Shown here in pieces: positions 27,517 to 37,008 of a stretch of DNA of 64,000 bases (its first letter is position 1; the number at the start of each line of letters is the position of its first letter). The notes under the pieces were generated by a model. That model searched no databases. It was not told where the DNA came from and saw nothing but the letters and a program-made list of their open reading frames with translations. The translations under genes and the position numbers were made by a program. The stretch is from Nitrospiraceae bacterium (GTDB lineage: Bacteria > Nitrospirota > Nitrospiria > Nitrospirales > Nitrospiraceae), in NCBI GenBank assembly GCA_035623075.1, contig DASPUC010000057.1:1-64000 (forward strand), read 5' to 3'.

Positions 27517-28833
27517 CTAATCCGGCAGGGGTTTCCCCCTTGTTTCAGGGGCGAACAGTAAGACGATCAGACCCATAATGTAGATCATAGCGACGGTGCT
27601 GGCCGCACGACCGAACGAGCCGAGTGTTGTCACAAGCCAGCCTGTGAGAAAGGGTGAGGTTGAAGCAAGGACGCGTCCGGCGTTAAAGCAGAAGCCGGAA
27701 CCGGTCGCGCGCAGCCGCGTTGGGTAGAGCTCGGGTAGGTAGATGGGGAAGCCACTGAAAATACCGTTATTGAAGAATCCGAGAACTGGCAGCAACATCA
27801 ACACACCGATGTAGCTTGTCGGTAGTAGATATGTCATCGGCAGCATCACGAGGCTGCCAAGGCACATGAAGCCGAAAACCACGCGGCGTCCAAACCGATC
27901 AGCCAACGGGCCGAAACCCAAGTATCCAAAGAGGGCTCCGCCGTTCAACGCCATGATGGCATAGCTGACGTACGCTGATAATGCCGTGCCGTCATATCCC
28001 TTCAACTCCGGCAACTCGCGAATCAGTGTCGGCGCCCAATTCGTGGACCCCCACAGACCGAAGACAGCGACGAATGCCAACAGGGAACCGACGACGGTCG
28101 ATCGTCTGAGTGAGGGAGCAAAGATTTCTGTCAAACGTTCGAGGTCGGTTTCCCTGTCCTGTTTGTGGACTGTTACCCAGCGATCCGGTTCTTTGACGTG
28201 CCAACGGACGAGCAGCGACACGAAGGCCGGCAAGATTCCGATGACGAACAGTACACGCCAACCGTAACCCTTCAGCAGCAGATTGAACGAAGCAGCCAGA
28301 AAAAAACCAGCCGCCCAGGCTGATTGCAGAATTCCCGCTGCCTTGGCCCGTTTCTCCTCGGGCCATGTCTCCGCCACCAGCGCGGCGCCGGCTGCCCATT
28401 CGCCGCCGATGCCCAATGCCGTCAGGAAGCGATAAATCGCGAGATGCCACCATTCTTGCGAGAGCGCCGCCAATCCCGTAAAGACCGCATAGATCAGGAT
28501 CGTCGCGATCAATGTTTTCGTGCGGCCGACGTGATCCGCGATGACGCCGAAGAAAATCCCGCCCAAGGCCCAGCCGATTAAAAATACGGAGAATATAATG
28601 CCACCGTACCACCCGATCATTTCAGACGTGACGGGCTGACCGGAAGGTTCGAGCAGGTCATGCAGAGCCGGATGAAGCACGATGGCATAGATCGTCGCGT
28701 CCATCGCGTCGAAGACCCACCCAAGCCAGGCAATGAGGAGAACAAGCCATTGATAGGGTGTCACGCCATCGCGCCAGGATCTGATTGTCACCGCACAGGC
28801 CTTTCTCGGTTGGAGGCCAGAGGTACGAAACAA
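27517..28833 (-). CDS. Major facilitator superfamily transporter
   Basis: A 438-residue, 12-helix carrier. It resembles the sugar/aromatic-acid:H+ symporter branch of MFS: the DAMDATIY segment in helix 1, the loop motif GVIADHVGRTK between helices 2 and 3, a second copy PLADRFGRR in the C-half, and PIYLPELYPTRLRATGSGFCFN, the PESP-like motif near helix 10. The substrate cannot be told. The N-terminal 20 residues may be over-extended. It stands alone, divergent from the J-domain gene. Confidence 0.88.
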   Translation of the reverse strand: MFRTSGLQPRKACAVTIRSWRDGVTPYQWLVLLIAWLGWVFDAMDATIYAIVLHPALHDLLEPSGQPVTSEMIGWYGGIIFSVFLIGWALGGIFFGVIADHVGRTKTLIATILIYAVFTGLAALSQEWWHLAIYRFLTALGIGGEWAAGAALVAETWPEEKRAKAAGILQSAWAAGFFLAASFNLLLKGYGWRVLFVIGILPAFVSLLVRWHVKEPDRWVTVHKQDRETDLERLTEIFAPSLRRSTVVGSLLAFVAVFGLWGSTNWAPTLIRELPELKGYDGTALSAYVSYAIMALNGGALFGYLGFGPLADRFGRRVVFGFMCLGSLVMLPMTYLLPTSYIGVLMLLPVLGFFNNGIFSGFPIYLPELYPTRLRATGSGFCFNAGRVLASTSPFLTGWLVTTLGSFGRAASTVAMIYIMGLIVLLFAPETRGKPLPD

Positions 28834-29055
28834 GCGGACGAATCCATTCGCCCGTCTGTTGCCTCAAGCCGTGAAACCCATTTGAGTCGCGCAAGGCTAA
28901 GTGGGTTCGTTCACGGAGTCAATCCTTCGACCGCCCACGCCCTTCCGGCCGAGACCTGCTCAGGATTGACGATAAGTTGGTCAGACCGCCGAACTAGGCG
29001 CCATCAAAGCGTCAAGGTGAAGCGCGGCGAAGACGCATGGTATAGTTTCGCGGCC

Positions 29056-29694
29056 ATGCTGCGGATGGATTGCTACCGAGTGCTGGGTGTCGCGCGAGAG
29101 GCGTCTGATGACGATATCAAGAAGGCCTACCGGAAGCTGGTCTTTCAGCACCATCCCGACCGCAATCCCAGTAGCAAGGACGCCGAAGCCAAGATCCGGG
29201 AGATCAATGCGGCCTATGAGGTGCTGGGAGACTTCGAGCAACGGCGCACCTACGACCGGCTTCAATGGGGTGATGAGCCGCGTGAGGTCGGGCCCAGCCC
29301 GACCGAGATTCTCGAGGAGATGGAGACTCAACTGTTCGACGAAGGGCGAAAGGAACTCTTTGCCCTCGTCATCAAGCAGGTCCACCGCATCAAAGCGGAG
29401 TTGGCGATCATTCGCGATCGTACCGTCGCATTTCAAGGGTACGACACGTTCAATAAATTCATCGTCGACGAGCGGGCGGCGGAGATCATGGAAGAGTTCG
29501 TGACGCCTGAGATGGACGCCCGGAAGAAAAAACTGGTCGACGTTGCCGCTGAGATGTTGATTACGCGAGGAGTTGTGAAACGAGGAGATGAAGGATCGCT
29601 CCGGTCGCTACGCAGGCAGTTGGAAGATATCTTCCGCCGCGGCCGACAAATCGGGTTCACTGCCGCGCTGGAGCTGTTCTATGAACGACGTTAG
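29056..29694 (+). CDS. J-domain co-chaperone with unknown C-terminal domain
   Basis: The start at 29056 gives an immediate J domain: DCYRVLGVAREASDDDIKKAYRKL, the HPD motif in QHHPDRNPSS, and INAAYEVLGD. There is no Gly/Phe region, zinc finger or DnaJ C-terminal domain; instead residues about 80-212 form a long charged helical region. It should stimulate DnaK on particular clients rather than act as the general DnaJ. The longer open frame starting at 28660 overlaps the divergent MFS gene and is not supported. Confidence 0.87.
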   Translation: MLRMDCYRVLGVAREASDDDIKKAYRKLVFQHHPDRNPSSKDAEAKIREINAAYEVLGDFEQRRTYDRLQWGDEPREVGPSPTEILEEMETQLFDEGRKELFALVIKQVHRIKAELAIIRDRTVAFQGYDTFNKFIVDERAAEIMEEFVTPEMDARKKKLVDVAAEMLITRGVVKRGDEGSLRSLRRQLEDIFRRGRQIGFTAALELFYERR

Positions 29695-29745
29695 GCGTGA
29701 CGCGTAAGAGGTGAAAAGACCGACCGATCGCGGGCGCATCACGTC
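29691..29745. repeat. Degenerate heptamer repeat remnant
   Basis: Directly after the stop of the J-domain gene, ttaggcgtgacgcgtaagaggtg shows three units at 7-bp spacing, with a partly complementary gcgcatcacgtcc about 20 bp further on. It resembles one arm, plus decayed second arm, of the palindromes found in the Lhr gene. Confidence 0.4.
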
Positions 29746-30947
29746 CTCGAAAGCGGGCCTGCCACGAACTTGCCCGCCTGCATGACGCCGGCGATTCTGT
29801 TGCGGTCGCGTAAGAGTTCGATGCGTCGTAACGGATCGCCGTCGAACACGACGAGATCAGCCGTCTTCCCTTTCGTAATCGTGCCCACGTGGTCCTGAAT
29901 CCCAATCAATCGTGCCGCGGCTGAGGTCGACGCCATGATTGCCTCCATCGGGCTCATGCCGAAGGCGACCATCCGATCCAGTTCTTGTGCATTCTCCCCA
30001 TGGTAATTAAACGGTGTGCCGGCATCCGTGCCCATCGCAATCAGGATGCCACTGCGGTGGGCCTTCTTGAAGCTCGCGGCATGGCGCTGTGTCATCGCCT
30101 TGGCTTTCTCGAGGGCGTTTTCTGGTATGCCACAGCCGGGTCGGCAAGCTGCGGTGGTCGCGAGAGCGGAAAGCGTCGGGACCATAAACACACCGTGTTG
30201 TTTCATCAGGACCGCCGCGTCCTCGTCCATAAGCGTGGCATGCTCGATCGAATGTGCTCCGGCATTGATTGCGTTTTTCATTCCCGAGGCTCCATGTGCA
30301 TGGGCTGCCACTTTTCGCCCTGCCCGCTGAGCCTCTTCCACAGCTGCCCGCAACTCCTCTGGGGTCATCTGCGCCTGGTCCGGTAACGTGCCGGCCGTCA
30401 ATACGCCGCCTGAGGCAATGACTTTGATGACCTCTGCTCCCGCGGCTATCTGCGCACGTACCACCGTACGGACCTGATCGGTCCCCGCCACCTCCTGCCC
30501 GATAAAGCGGGCATGGCCGCCGACCATGCAAATCGCGAGGCCCGCCCCCACAATGCGAGGACCTGGCACGAGCCCGGTGTCGACAGCGTGTTTTAACGCA
30601 AAAATGGAGTGATCGCGTGCTCCAACGTCACGCACGGTGGTGAAACCCGCTTCCAAGGTCTGTCGTGCCGCGCAGCTCGATTTGAGCAAAGTGAGGGCAG
30701 GTGCCTCTCGGGTGATCGTCTCGACCACGTCCGCTTCGCCTCCAAGACAGAGATGGACATGGCAGTCGATGAGCCCCGGCAACAGGGTGAAGCCGCGTCC
30801 GTCGACGCGTGTGGCCCCACGCGGTACGGCCACGTCCTTGATCGTGCCGACGGTGGCAATCGTGGTGTCTCGAATGATCACGGTGGCATGCTCGATCACC
30901 GCACCGGCCCCGTCGATCAGGCGCGTGTTGTGGATCGCGATGGTCAC
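29739..30947 (-). CDS. Metal-dependent amidohydrolase (imidazolonepropionase/prolidase-like)
   Basis: A 402-residue cytoplasmic amidohydrolase. Metal-site landmarks are DCHVHL (His63, His65), a probable carboxylated lysine in EVIKVIASGG, AHAHG, SIEHATL and the catalytic GTDAGTPF aspartate. The closest recognisable group is the Xaa-Pro dipeptidase/imidazolonepropionase-like one, in which true substrates vary widely. It starts 4 bp after the haem protein gene, so the three genes aminotransferase, haem protein and amidohydrolase form an operon. Confidence 0.83.
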   Translation of the reverse strand: MTIAIHNTRLIDGAGAVIEHATVIIRDTTIATVGTIKDVAVPRGATRVDGRGFTLLPGLIDCHVHLCLGGEADVVETITREAPALTLLKSSCAARQTLEAGFTTVRDVGARDHSIFALKHAVDTGLVPGPRIVGAGLAICMVGGHARFIGQEVAGTDQVRTVVRAQIAAGAEVIKVIASGGVLTAGTLPDQAQMTPEELRAAVEEAQRAGRKVAAHAHGASGMKNAINAGAHSIEHATLMDEDAAVLMKQHGVFMVPTLSALATTAACRPGCGIPENALEKAKAMTQRHAASFKKAHRSGILIAMGTDAGTPFNYHGENAQELDRMVAFGMSPMEAIMASTSAAARLIGIQDHVGTITKGKTADLVVFDGDPLRRIELLRDRNRIAGVMQAGKFVAGPLSRT

Positions 30948-30951
30948 GACA

Positions 30952-31545
30952 CTACTCGCCGACGGGGAAGGTAATCACGATGCCGCCCATGACGTCGTTC
31001 AGTTTGAAATCGCGACGAGGACTGTTGGGATGATTGTTGTGGCATTCAACGCATGCGGCGGACACAGCCCGATCGGCATAGATGGCCTGAAAATACCGCG
31101 TGCCGCTCTTGGTGATGAATCCGTAGTACGGATGGTCAGGATTTTGTTGTACCGCCATAAGGCCCTGTCGCTCGAGATCGCTGTTGGGGCCATTCCAGAC
31201 ATAAACCGGGGTCAGACTGGCGAGCCGGAACGAGAAGTTCAGATCCTTGAGCGCGACAAGACGGCCTGTTTCCATCAGGAACTGTGCCGGCAGCGGCACG
31301 CCCCGTTCGTCCCTCCAATGCTCATGGGCTTCGATCCCGTCGCGCTGAAGCTTGCTAACGACGTTCTCGGTATAGTTGTTCCGGTTGGCCTCAAGCACGG
31401 CATGGATGAAGGCCGCCACCTTCTGCGCTGAAACCATATCGCTCTTCATGGAGTCGGCCAACGTGAGCTTGAAAATCCAAAAGGCAACCACGGCAATAAA
31501 TGCGAAGGTTGCCGCGCCCAACACCACTGTCAACGGACGATTCAT
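30952..31545 (-). CDS. Tll0287-like (DUF3365) exported haem protein
   Basis: With the ATG at 31545 (GAAGGA about 8 bp upstream) the product is 197 residues: an N-terminal membrane anchor or signal (TVVLGAATFAFIAVVAFWIF), a PAS-like region, and one c-type haem motif CVECH at 165-169 followed by NNHPNSPRRDFKLNDVMGG. This is the Tll0287/DUF3365 pattern, in which a single haem c sits in a sensor-like domain. No kinase or cyclase domain is attached. It probably serves as a periplasmic redox or gas sensor or an electron carrier for its operon partners. Confidence 0.85.
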   Translation of the reverse strand: MNRPLTVVLGAATFAFIAVVAFWIFKLTLADSMKSDMVSAQKVAAFIHAVLEANRNNYTENVVSKLQRDGIEAHEHWRDERGVPLPAQFLMETGRLVALKDLNFSFRLASLTPVYVWNGPNSDLERQGLMAVQQNPDHPYYGFITKSGTRYFQAIYADRAVSAACVECHNNHPNSPRRDFKLNDVMGGIVITFPVGE

Positions 31546-31564
31546 GATTCTGTCCTTCTCCGGA

Positions 31565-32749
31565 CTAATGTGCCCGGCTATAGGCCCGCGCCGCTGCTTG
31601 CAATGCAACACCTGGAGTCGAGAGGCCACCGGACCGGAATAAAATATCTTCGAGTGCGTTCAGTAAGGTCAACACATTGGCTTCAGTGCAGGATTCTCCC
31701 ATGAGGCCGATGCGCCAGACTTTTCCCTTCAACGGCCCCAAACCGCCCCCTATTTCGATGCCAAAGGTCTGCAGCAGCTGTGTCCGGACTGCCGCCTCGT
31801 CAATGTGACCGGGAAGCTTGACGCAGGTCAGCATCGGCAACCGATGTTCAGCAGGCGGCAGCGGAGTGAGGCCCAATTCTATCAGACCGGCGACCAATGC
31901 TTCGCTATTGAGCCGGTGGCGTGTGAAGCGAGCGGGCAATCCTTCTTCTTCGACCAGCCGCAACGCTTCCCGTAAGGCATAGAGCATCGAAACAGGGGCT
32001 GTGTGATGGTAGATACGTGCGCCCTCAGCCCAATAGTCCGCCACCAGTGCCATGTCCAAGTACCAACTCTGACAAGGCGTGCGACGTCCTTTGATGGCGG
32101 CCATGGCTCGGTCGCTCACCGTCAAGGGGGCCAGTCCGGGGGGGCAACTGAGACACTTCTGGGTACCGCTGTAGCAGACGTCGATGCCCCATCGATCGAC
32201 CTCCACCGGCACGCCGCCGAGCGAAGTCACCGCATCGACAATCAGCAGAGCGCCATGGTCGCGACAGAGGCGAGAGATCGGTTCGATGGGTTGCCACGCT
32301 CCGGTTGAGGTTTCGGCATGGACGACAGCTACAGCCTTCACCGGCCCTGCGCGGCGCAAGGCCTGCTCGATCATCGCCGGTTCGATAATATCTCCCCAAG
32401 GGGCTTCCACGCGAATAGCTTTTCCGCCGCACCGTTCGACAACCGTCGCGAGCCTGGTGCCGAAGGCTCCGTTGACGCCGACGATCACGGAGTCGCCTGG
32501 CTCGACCAGATTGACCACGGAAGCTTCCATCCCGGCGGAACCGGTTCCTGAAACGGCGATCGTAAAGCGGTTCGTAGTCTGAAAGACGGTGCGGAGCAAC
32601 GTCTGGATATCGTTCATCACTGTGAGGAATGCCGGCTCGAGGTGGCCCAATAGCGGGGTGGCTAACGCCCGTAAGACTCGGGGATGAACCAGGCTAGGAC
32701 CTGGACCAAGCAGGATCCGTTTTGGAGGCAGAAACTCATGCATGTTCAC
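31565..32749 (-). CDS. Class V aminotransferase (serine/alanine-glyoxylate type)
   Basis: This PLP enzyme of 394 residues resembles alanine-glyoxylate/serine-glyoxylate or serine-pyruvate aminotransferases. The N-terminal LLGPGPSLVHPRVL block is present, TSTGAW precedes the catalytic region, and the PLP lysine is Lys198 in CYSGTQKCL. The amino-acid pair cannot be fixed. It is the first gene of the aminotransferase-haem-amidohydrolase operon, 19 bp upstream of the haem gene. Confidence 0.87.
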   Translation of the reverse strand: MNMHEFLPPKRILLGPGPSLVHPRVLRALATPLLGHLEPAFLTVMNDIQTLLRTVFQTTNRFTIAVSGTGSAGMEASVVNLVEPGDSVIVGVNGAFGTRLATVVERCGGKAIRVEAPWGDIIEPAMIEQALRRAGPVKAVAVVHAETSTGAWQPIEPISRLCRDHGALLIVDAVTSLGGVPVEVDRWGIDVCYSGTQKCLSCPPGLAPLTVSDRAMAAIKGRRTPCQSWYLDMALVADYWAEGARIYHHTAPVSMLYALREALRLVEEEGLPARFTRHRLNSEALVAGLIELGLTPLPPAEHRLPMLTCVKLPGHIDEAAVRTQLLQTFGIEIGGGLGPLKGKVWRIGLMGESCTEANVLTLLNALEDILFRSGGLSTPGVALQAAARAYSRAH

Positions 32750-32888
32750 GGGCTCCGCTCAGGATTTTGGCGCAGTATAGCGAAATCCGGTCGTCTTCAG
32801 CCATGAGATTCTTGAAGCTCGTCCTCACAGGGCAAGCATTTCGAGGGGTTTCGGGGCTAAAAACCGCCATGTTATAGTTCATGCACGT

Positions 32889-34391
32889 ATGGAAACTGAA
32901 GCGGCGGCCTCCACCATCTCCTTGCCAACCTCTTCGTGGTGGTTTGAGAACAATCCTCCACCGGCAGTCGGCGAATATTCCAACCGATTTTCTCCGATCG
33001 TGAGTGTGCTGACCGCACTGGTTCTTGTGGTCGCCTTGAGTTCCGTGGTCTGGTTGTCGGCATCCATTCCAAAACTTGAACGAGTGGAAGCTCCGGAGCG
33101 GGCGCTCGCCCTCATGGTGAGCCGAATCATGGATGTGCAGGAAGGCTTGAAACGGGCGCCAGCGTGGCAACAAACCCTGTTCAGCTGGATTTCAGGCGAC
33201 AACGAAGTGGAACGGGCACAGGCTATCGCCTGGTTCCAGGAACTCGCAGACCTGTCAGACGAGGCGCTGGTACCTCTGCAATTGGCGGTGTTGCAAGCCG
33301 AGTCTGGACACACATCTCAGGCGCTTCTCTTGGCCCATGAGTGGCGTCAGGCGGGTGAACCCCTCTCGCGATTGGCTGCGCTTGTGATCGGGGCCTATGG
33401 GGAGGGGCCGCTCCCCGGCGGTGAAACATTTGAGACCTTGCAGGCCGAGTTGGCCGACTCAGTGCCGGCCGGCTGGTTTTACGACAGGCTGGCAGAGCGC
33501 CTCGCCCAACGAGCCAACGATCAGCCGCTGTTGTACACGATTCGCGAGGCCTATGCCGCCCGTGTCGATCGACAGTTTGCACGTGCGCGAGTGATCACCG
33601 CCGTCGAGTTCGCGGCGATGATCGTGGGGACAGTCGTTCTCATCATCTTCTGGGTCACGAGAGCACGTGTGCCGAATGTGGTGAGGCTTCACGAGCCAGG
33701 CGTCCCCCCTCCGTGGCCGGGCGGAATCGGGGCCGCCGTTCTCCTGCGTGGTGGAGCAATCGGGGCGATGCTCACCGTGTTGTTTCTGCTTTACATGCCG
33801 CAAGAAAACGCCTCGTTGCGAGCCTTGGCGATTCCATTGACGAACTTGCCGCTGCTGCTGCTGGCCTACCAATACCTCTTCAGGCCGGCTCGGATGACGT
33901 TCGATCAGGGATTCGGATTGGAGATCGGATGGGCCCGCAGCGGGCGACTGATCACGGCGGTACTCGCCGTGATAGCTGCTGGGTTGTGGGGCGAATGGGT
34001 CATGGATCGGATGGCGGAACCGCTGCATCTGACAAACCACTGGACGGAATGGTTTGACGCTGATTTAGTCTGGGGCCCATCCTCGTTGACCGCCATCAGC
34101 CTGGTGGAATATGTTGCCTTCGCCCCGGTTTTTGAAGAACTCGCATTTCGCGGGCTGCTCTTCGCCATTCTCCGAAGAAAGTTCCGCTTTCTTCCAGCCG
34201 CTCTCATGAGTGCGAGCGTCTTCGCCATTGCTCACGGCTACGGACTGGTCGGATTCATTAGTGTGCTGTGGAGCGGCCTCCTGTGGGCCTGGATCTATGA
34301 AAAAACCGGGAGTCTGCTTCCTGCCATCCTCGCGCATGCCATGAACAATCTACTGGTGTGTCTGAGCGTCATGGCTCTCCTGCGCTGGTAG
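32889..34391 (+). CDS. CPBP-family intramembrane metalloprotease with N-terminal extension
   Basis: A 500-residue protein. The C-terminal third is the CPBP/Abi glutamic-type intramembrane protease: FEELAFRG near residue 415, FAIAHG near 446 and HAMNN near 484, together the conserved EExxxR, FxxxH and HxxxN elements. About eight hydrophobic segments are visible. Residues about 60-230 form a soluble helical repeat-like region inserted after the first membrane helix. Substrates are unknown; relatives act in prenyl-protein processing or bacteriocin immunity. Confidence 0.85.
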   Translation: METEAAASTISLPTSSWWFENNPPPAVGEYSNRFSPIVSVLTALVLVVALSSVVWLSASIPKLERVEAPERALALMVSRIMDVQEGLKRAPAWQQTLFSWISGDNEVERAQAIAWFQELADLSDEALVPLQLAVLQAESGHTSQALLLAHEWRQAGEPLSRLAALVIGAYGEGPLPGGETFETLQAELADSVPAGWFYDRLAERLAQRANDQPLLYTIREAYAARVDRQFARARVITAVEFAAMIVGTVVLIIFWVTRARVPNVVRLHEPGVPPPWPGGIGAAVLLRGGAIGAMLTVLFLLYMPQENASLRALAIPLTNLPLLLLAYQYLFRPARMTFDQGFGLEIGWARSGRLITAVLAVIAAGLWGEWVMDRMAEPLHLTNHWTEWFDADLVWGPSSLTAISLVEYVAFAPVFEELAFRGLLFAILRRKFRFLPAALMSASVFAIAHGYGLVGFISVLWSGLLWAWIYEKTGSLLPAILAHAMNNLLVCLSVMALLRW

Positions 34392-34418
34392 CAAGTTTCC
34401 CCGTCCGCACGAGAAGCC

Positions 34419-35225
34419 TCAACGCCTCATGCCTTCCAACTTTTCTAATTCGGCCTGAAGATCTGGGTGCCGAATAACGGCGCCCAACCTTTCCCGGAGC
34501 GCGATCGTCGTGATGCGCTTGCCCATTTGGCTGTCGTTTCCGCCCTTGTGAGCCGTCACGCCCCAGTGTGTCTGTGCCATTCGACAGATGTCCGCCCATG
34601 TGCGCGGCGTTCCATCGCTGACGTTGTAAACCTCACCGGATTCGCCTCTTGCCAATGCAGCCAGGCAAATCGCCGCCAGATCTTCCACGTGAATGAGGTT
34701 CACATACCTCCGGGAGGGGCCGACGCGTCCGCTTCTGATCCAGTCCAGCGGATTGCGTCCCGGCCCGTAGATACCGGCGACTCGAAGCACGATCGCTCCG
34801 TGTTCTTTGCGGAGATATTCTTCTCCCTTCACCCGCGGTTTCCGCAGATCGATCGCGGCTGATTCGTCGATCCAAGGCGGCGGATATTCATGTGAGTCAC
34901 CGATGTCGTAGGCCGATGTGCTGCCTAAGACGAGAAGACGACGGGGTGGTGCGCCGAGCGTCTTTGCAAAGACCTGAACCAGTTCAAGTGGCGTGGCAGG
35001 GAAACACCAAATGAGATCGGCGCCTGGGGGAGTGTTCGTCCATGTGTCAGGCTGCGCAAGGTCGAACCTGAGTCGTTGCGATGGAGCGAGATGCGTCAGC
35101 TGTCGATCGGGATCGCGGCTAGTACACAGGACAGCTCTGCCTTGGTTGGAGGCTACGGCTGCAAGACAGCGGCCGGTGTAGCCCGATCCCAGCACAGTGA
35201 GCGGTAATCTCAACTGAGGCAGCAT
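34419..35225 (-). CDS. NAD-dependent epimerase/dehydratase-family protein
   Basis: A short-chain dehydrogenase-type Rossmann protein with the GSGYTGRCLAA nucleotide loop, LGSTSAYD, a catalytic-like Lys in PRVKGEEYLRK, and RVAGIYGPGRNPLD. The start at 35225 gives a sensible N-terminal strand; an ATG at 35261 adds 12 residues with no ribosome-binding site. The active-site Tyr is not in the standard YxxxK spacing, as in YeeZ-like proteins, so catalysis is uncertain. Substrate unknown. Confidence 0.75.
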   Translation of the reverse strand: MLPQLRLPLTVLGSGYTGRCLAAVASNQGRAVLCTSRDPDRQLTHLAPSQRLRFDLAQPDTWTNTPPGADLIWCFPATPLELVQVFAKTLGAPPRRLLVLGSTSAYDIGDSHEYPPPWIDESAAIDLRKPRVKGEEYLRKEHGAIVLRVAGIYGPGRNPLDWIRSGRVGPSRRYVNLIHVEDLAAICLAALARGESGEVYNVSDGTPRTWADICRMAQTHWGVTAHKGGNDSQMGKRITTIALRERLGAVIRHPDLQAELEKLEGMRR

Positions 35226-35311
35226 AGCGATAATTTTTCTTCCAGACAGGCATTTTTTCATATTTGCGAGAGATCACACAATTCTTGCCTTCGAGGAGAG
35301 ACCATAAGAGA

Positions 35312-36964
35312 ATGCGCGATATGAAGCCCATCGCGTCCTTTTTGGTGATCGCCGTTCTCACGGTGGCGCTTTCCGGCTGTTCCAGCTCGGGCGGGGGCGG
35401 AGGCGGAAATGGGTCGAGCCTCGCTATCACCACGACCTCAGCCAATTTCGCTGTGGCGGGCAATCCCTATGCGTCAACACTCGTTGCGATGGGGGGAACA
35501 CCGCCGTATACCTGGGCAGTCGTGAGTGGATTGCCTGCTTGGGCCTCGCTCAACACTGCCACGGGGGTTCTGACCGGAACTCCGGCAACCTTAGATGTCG
35601 GCAACTTCAATCCGACCTTTCGCGTGACCGATACAGCCGGAGCAATGAGGCAGGGAACAGTTCTCCTGGCCGTGCACAATCGAACCGATATAGTGTCCGT
35701 CGACAACAGTACGCCTCCAGTACCTGGGACGGCGGCCAGCAATAAGCCGGCTATCAGCAACGACGGTCGCTTCGTCGCCTTTGTCTCAATGGCCAGTAAC
35801 CTTGTCCCGGGTGTCGGCGGCTCGCAGATTTATCTCCATGACTGGCAGACGAACCAAACAAGCTTGGTGTCGAAAAACAATGCTGGAAATCCAGCGGATC
35901 CTGCAGCGACAACGACTTCGCCGAGCATAAGCAGTGATGGCCGCTTTGTGGCCTATGTCTCAAATGCGACGAATCTTGTGACTGGGACATCGGGTCAACA
36001 GATCTATTTATACGATACCCAAACCAGTCAAACGTTTCCCAATGGTCAAACGACACTAATCTCAAAGGACAATAGCCCCATACCACTTGCGGGAAATGGG
36101 GCCAGCAGTGCGCCGTCCATCAGTCGGGATGGTTGCTTCGTAGCATTCGCCTCCCTATCGACCAATTTCGGCATCCCAGGCGGCAATCAGCAGATCTATG
36201 TTCGTGGTCCTCTGCCAGGCCCAGGGACTTGCGTGGGTGTGGAACAAATCAGTCTAGTCTCACAGGACAACAGCGCCTTACCTGGAATTGGCGCCAGCAG
36301 CAGCCCCTCCATTAGTTCAAACGGTTTCATTGTGGCGTTCATATCGAATGCAACGTTGTTGACCGGTGTCACCGGTCAACAAATTTATCTGCGCAATGTT
36401 CAAACCGGTGTGACGAGCCTGGTGTCACAAGACAACACCGGCAATCCGGCCAGCGCTGGATCGAGCAATACAGCTCCGTCCGTCAGTGGCGACGGACGCT
36501 TTGTAGCGTTTGTATCGAATGCGACGAATTTTGGGGCGTCTGGTCAGCAGATCTATCTCCATGATAGCCAGGCCAGTGTTCCCTTCCCGAATGGCCAAAC
36601 TATTTTATTATCGAAAGACAACACCAATCCAGTTCCGATACCTGGCAACTTTCCGAGCGATTCCCCGTCCATTAGTATTGACGGATGCGTCGTAGCCTTT
36701 ACTTCCCAATCGACAAATTTAGGAGCACCTGCCAATCAGATATTCATTCGAGGTCCCCTTGCCATTGGCGGATGTGCCGGAATCGAACAGACCTCTTTGG
36801 TATCGAAAGATAACGCAAACAATCCCGCGAATAGTGTTGCCGGGGGTACCATTGATCCATCTGCCAATGGGAACGGCCAGTTCATTGCCTTCTCATCCAC
36901 GGCGACCAATCTTGTTTCTCCTGCACCAGGGAACCGACAGATTTACGTCCGCGCCATGCCGTAA
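35312..36964 (+). CDS. Lipoprotein with Ig-like domain and seven PD40/TolB-like repeats
   Basis: The signal sequence ends in LSGC, a good lipobox, followed by a Ser/Gly linker. An Ig-like putative domain (He_PIG type, with PYTWAVVSGLP and GVLTGTP) precedes seven repeats of about 65-70 residues with consensus PSIS.DGRFVAF.S.ATN, each followed by IYL/IYVR and a SLVSKDN unit. This predicts a seven-bladed beta-propeller on the outer-membrane or periplasmic side. Repeats 3 and 6 share a Cys variant (DGC) and an extra RGPL...C insertion, so duplication in blocks is likely. The start is 35312 or 35321. Confidence 0.82.
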   Translation: MRDMKPIASFLVIAVLTVALSGCSSSGGGGGGNGSSLAITTTSANFAVAGNPYASTLVAMGGTPPYTWAVVSGLPAWASLNTATGVLTGTPATLDVGNFNPTFRVTDTAGAMRQGTVLLAVHNRTDIVSVDNSTPPVPGTAASNKPAISNDGRFVAFVSMASNLVPGVGGSQIYLHDWQTNQTSLVSKNNAGNPADPAATTTSPSISSDGRFVAYVSNATNLVTGTSGQQIYLYDTQTSQTFPNGQTTLISKDNSPIPLAGNGASSAPSISRDGCFVAFASLSTNFGIPGGNQQIYVRGPLPGPGTCVGVEQISLVSQDNSALPGIGASSSPSISSNGFIVAFISNATLLTGVTGQQIYLRNVQTGVTSLVSQDNTGNPASAGSSNTAPSVSGDGRFVAFVSNATNFGASGQQIYLHDSQASVPFPNGQTILLSKDNTNPVPIPGNFPSDSPSISIDGCVVAFTSQSTNLGAPANQIFIRGPLAIGGCAGIEQTSLVSKDNANNPANSVAGGTIDPSANGNGQFIAFSSTATNLVSPAPGNRQIYVRAMP

Positions 36965-37008
36965 CACCGGTAGAGCTTCCTATCGCAGCGTGGTACGATC
37001 ACGCTGCG

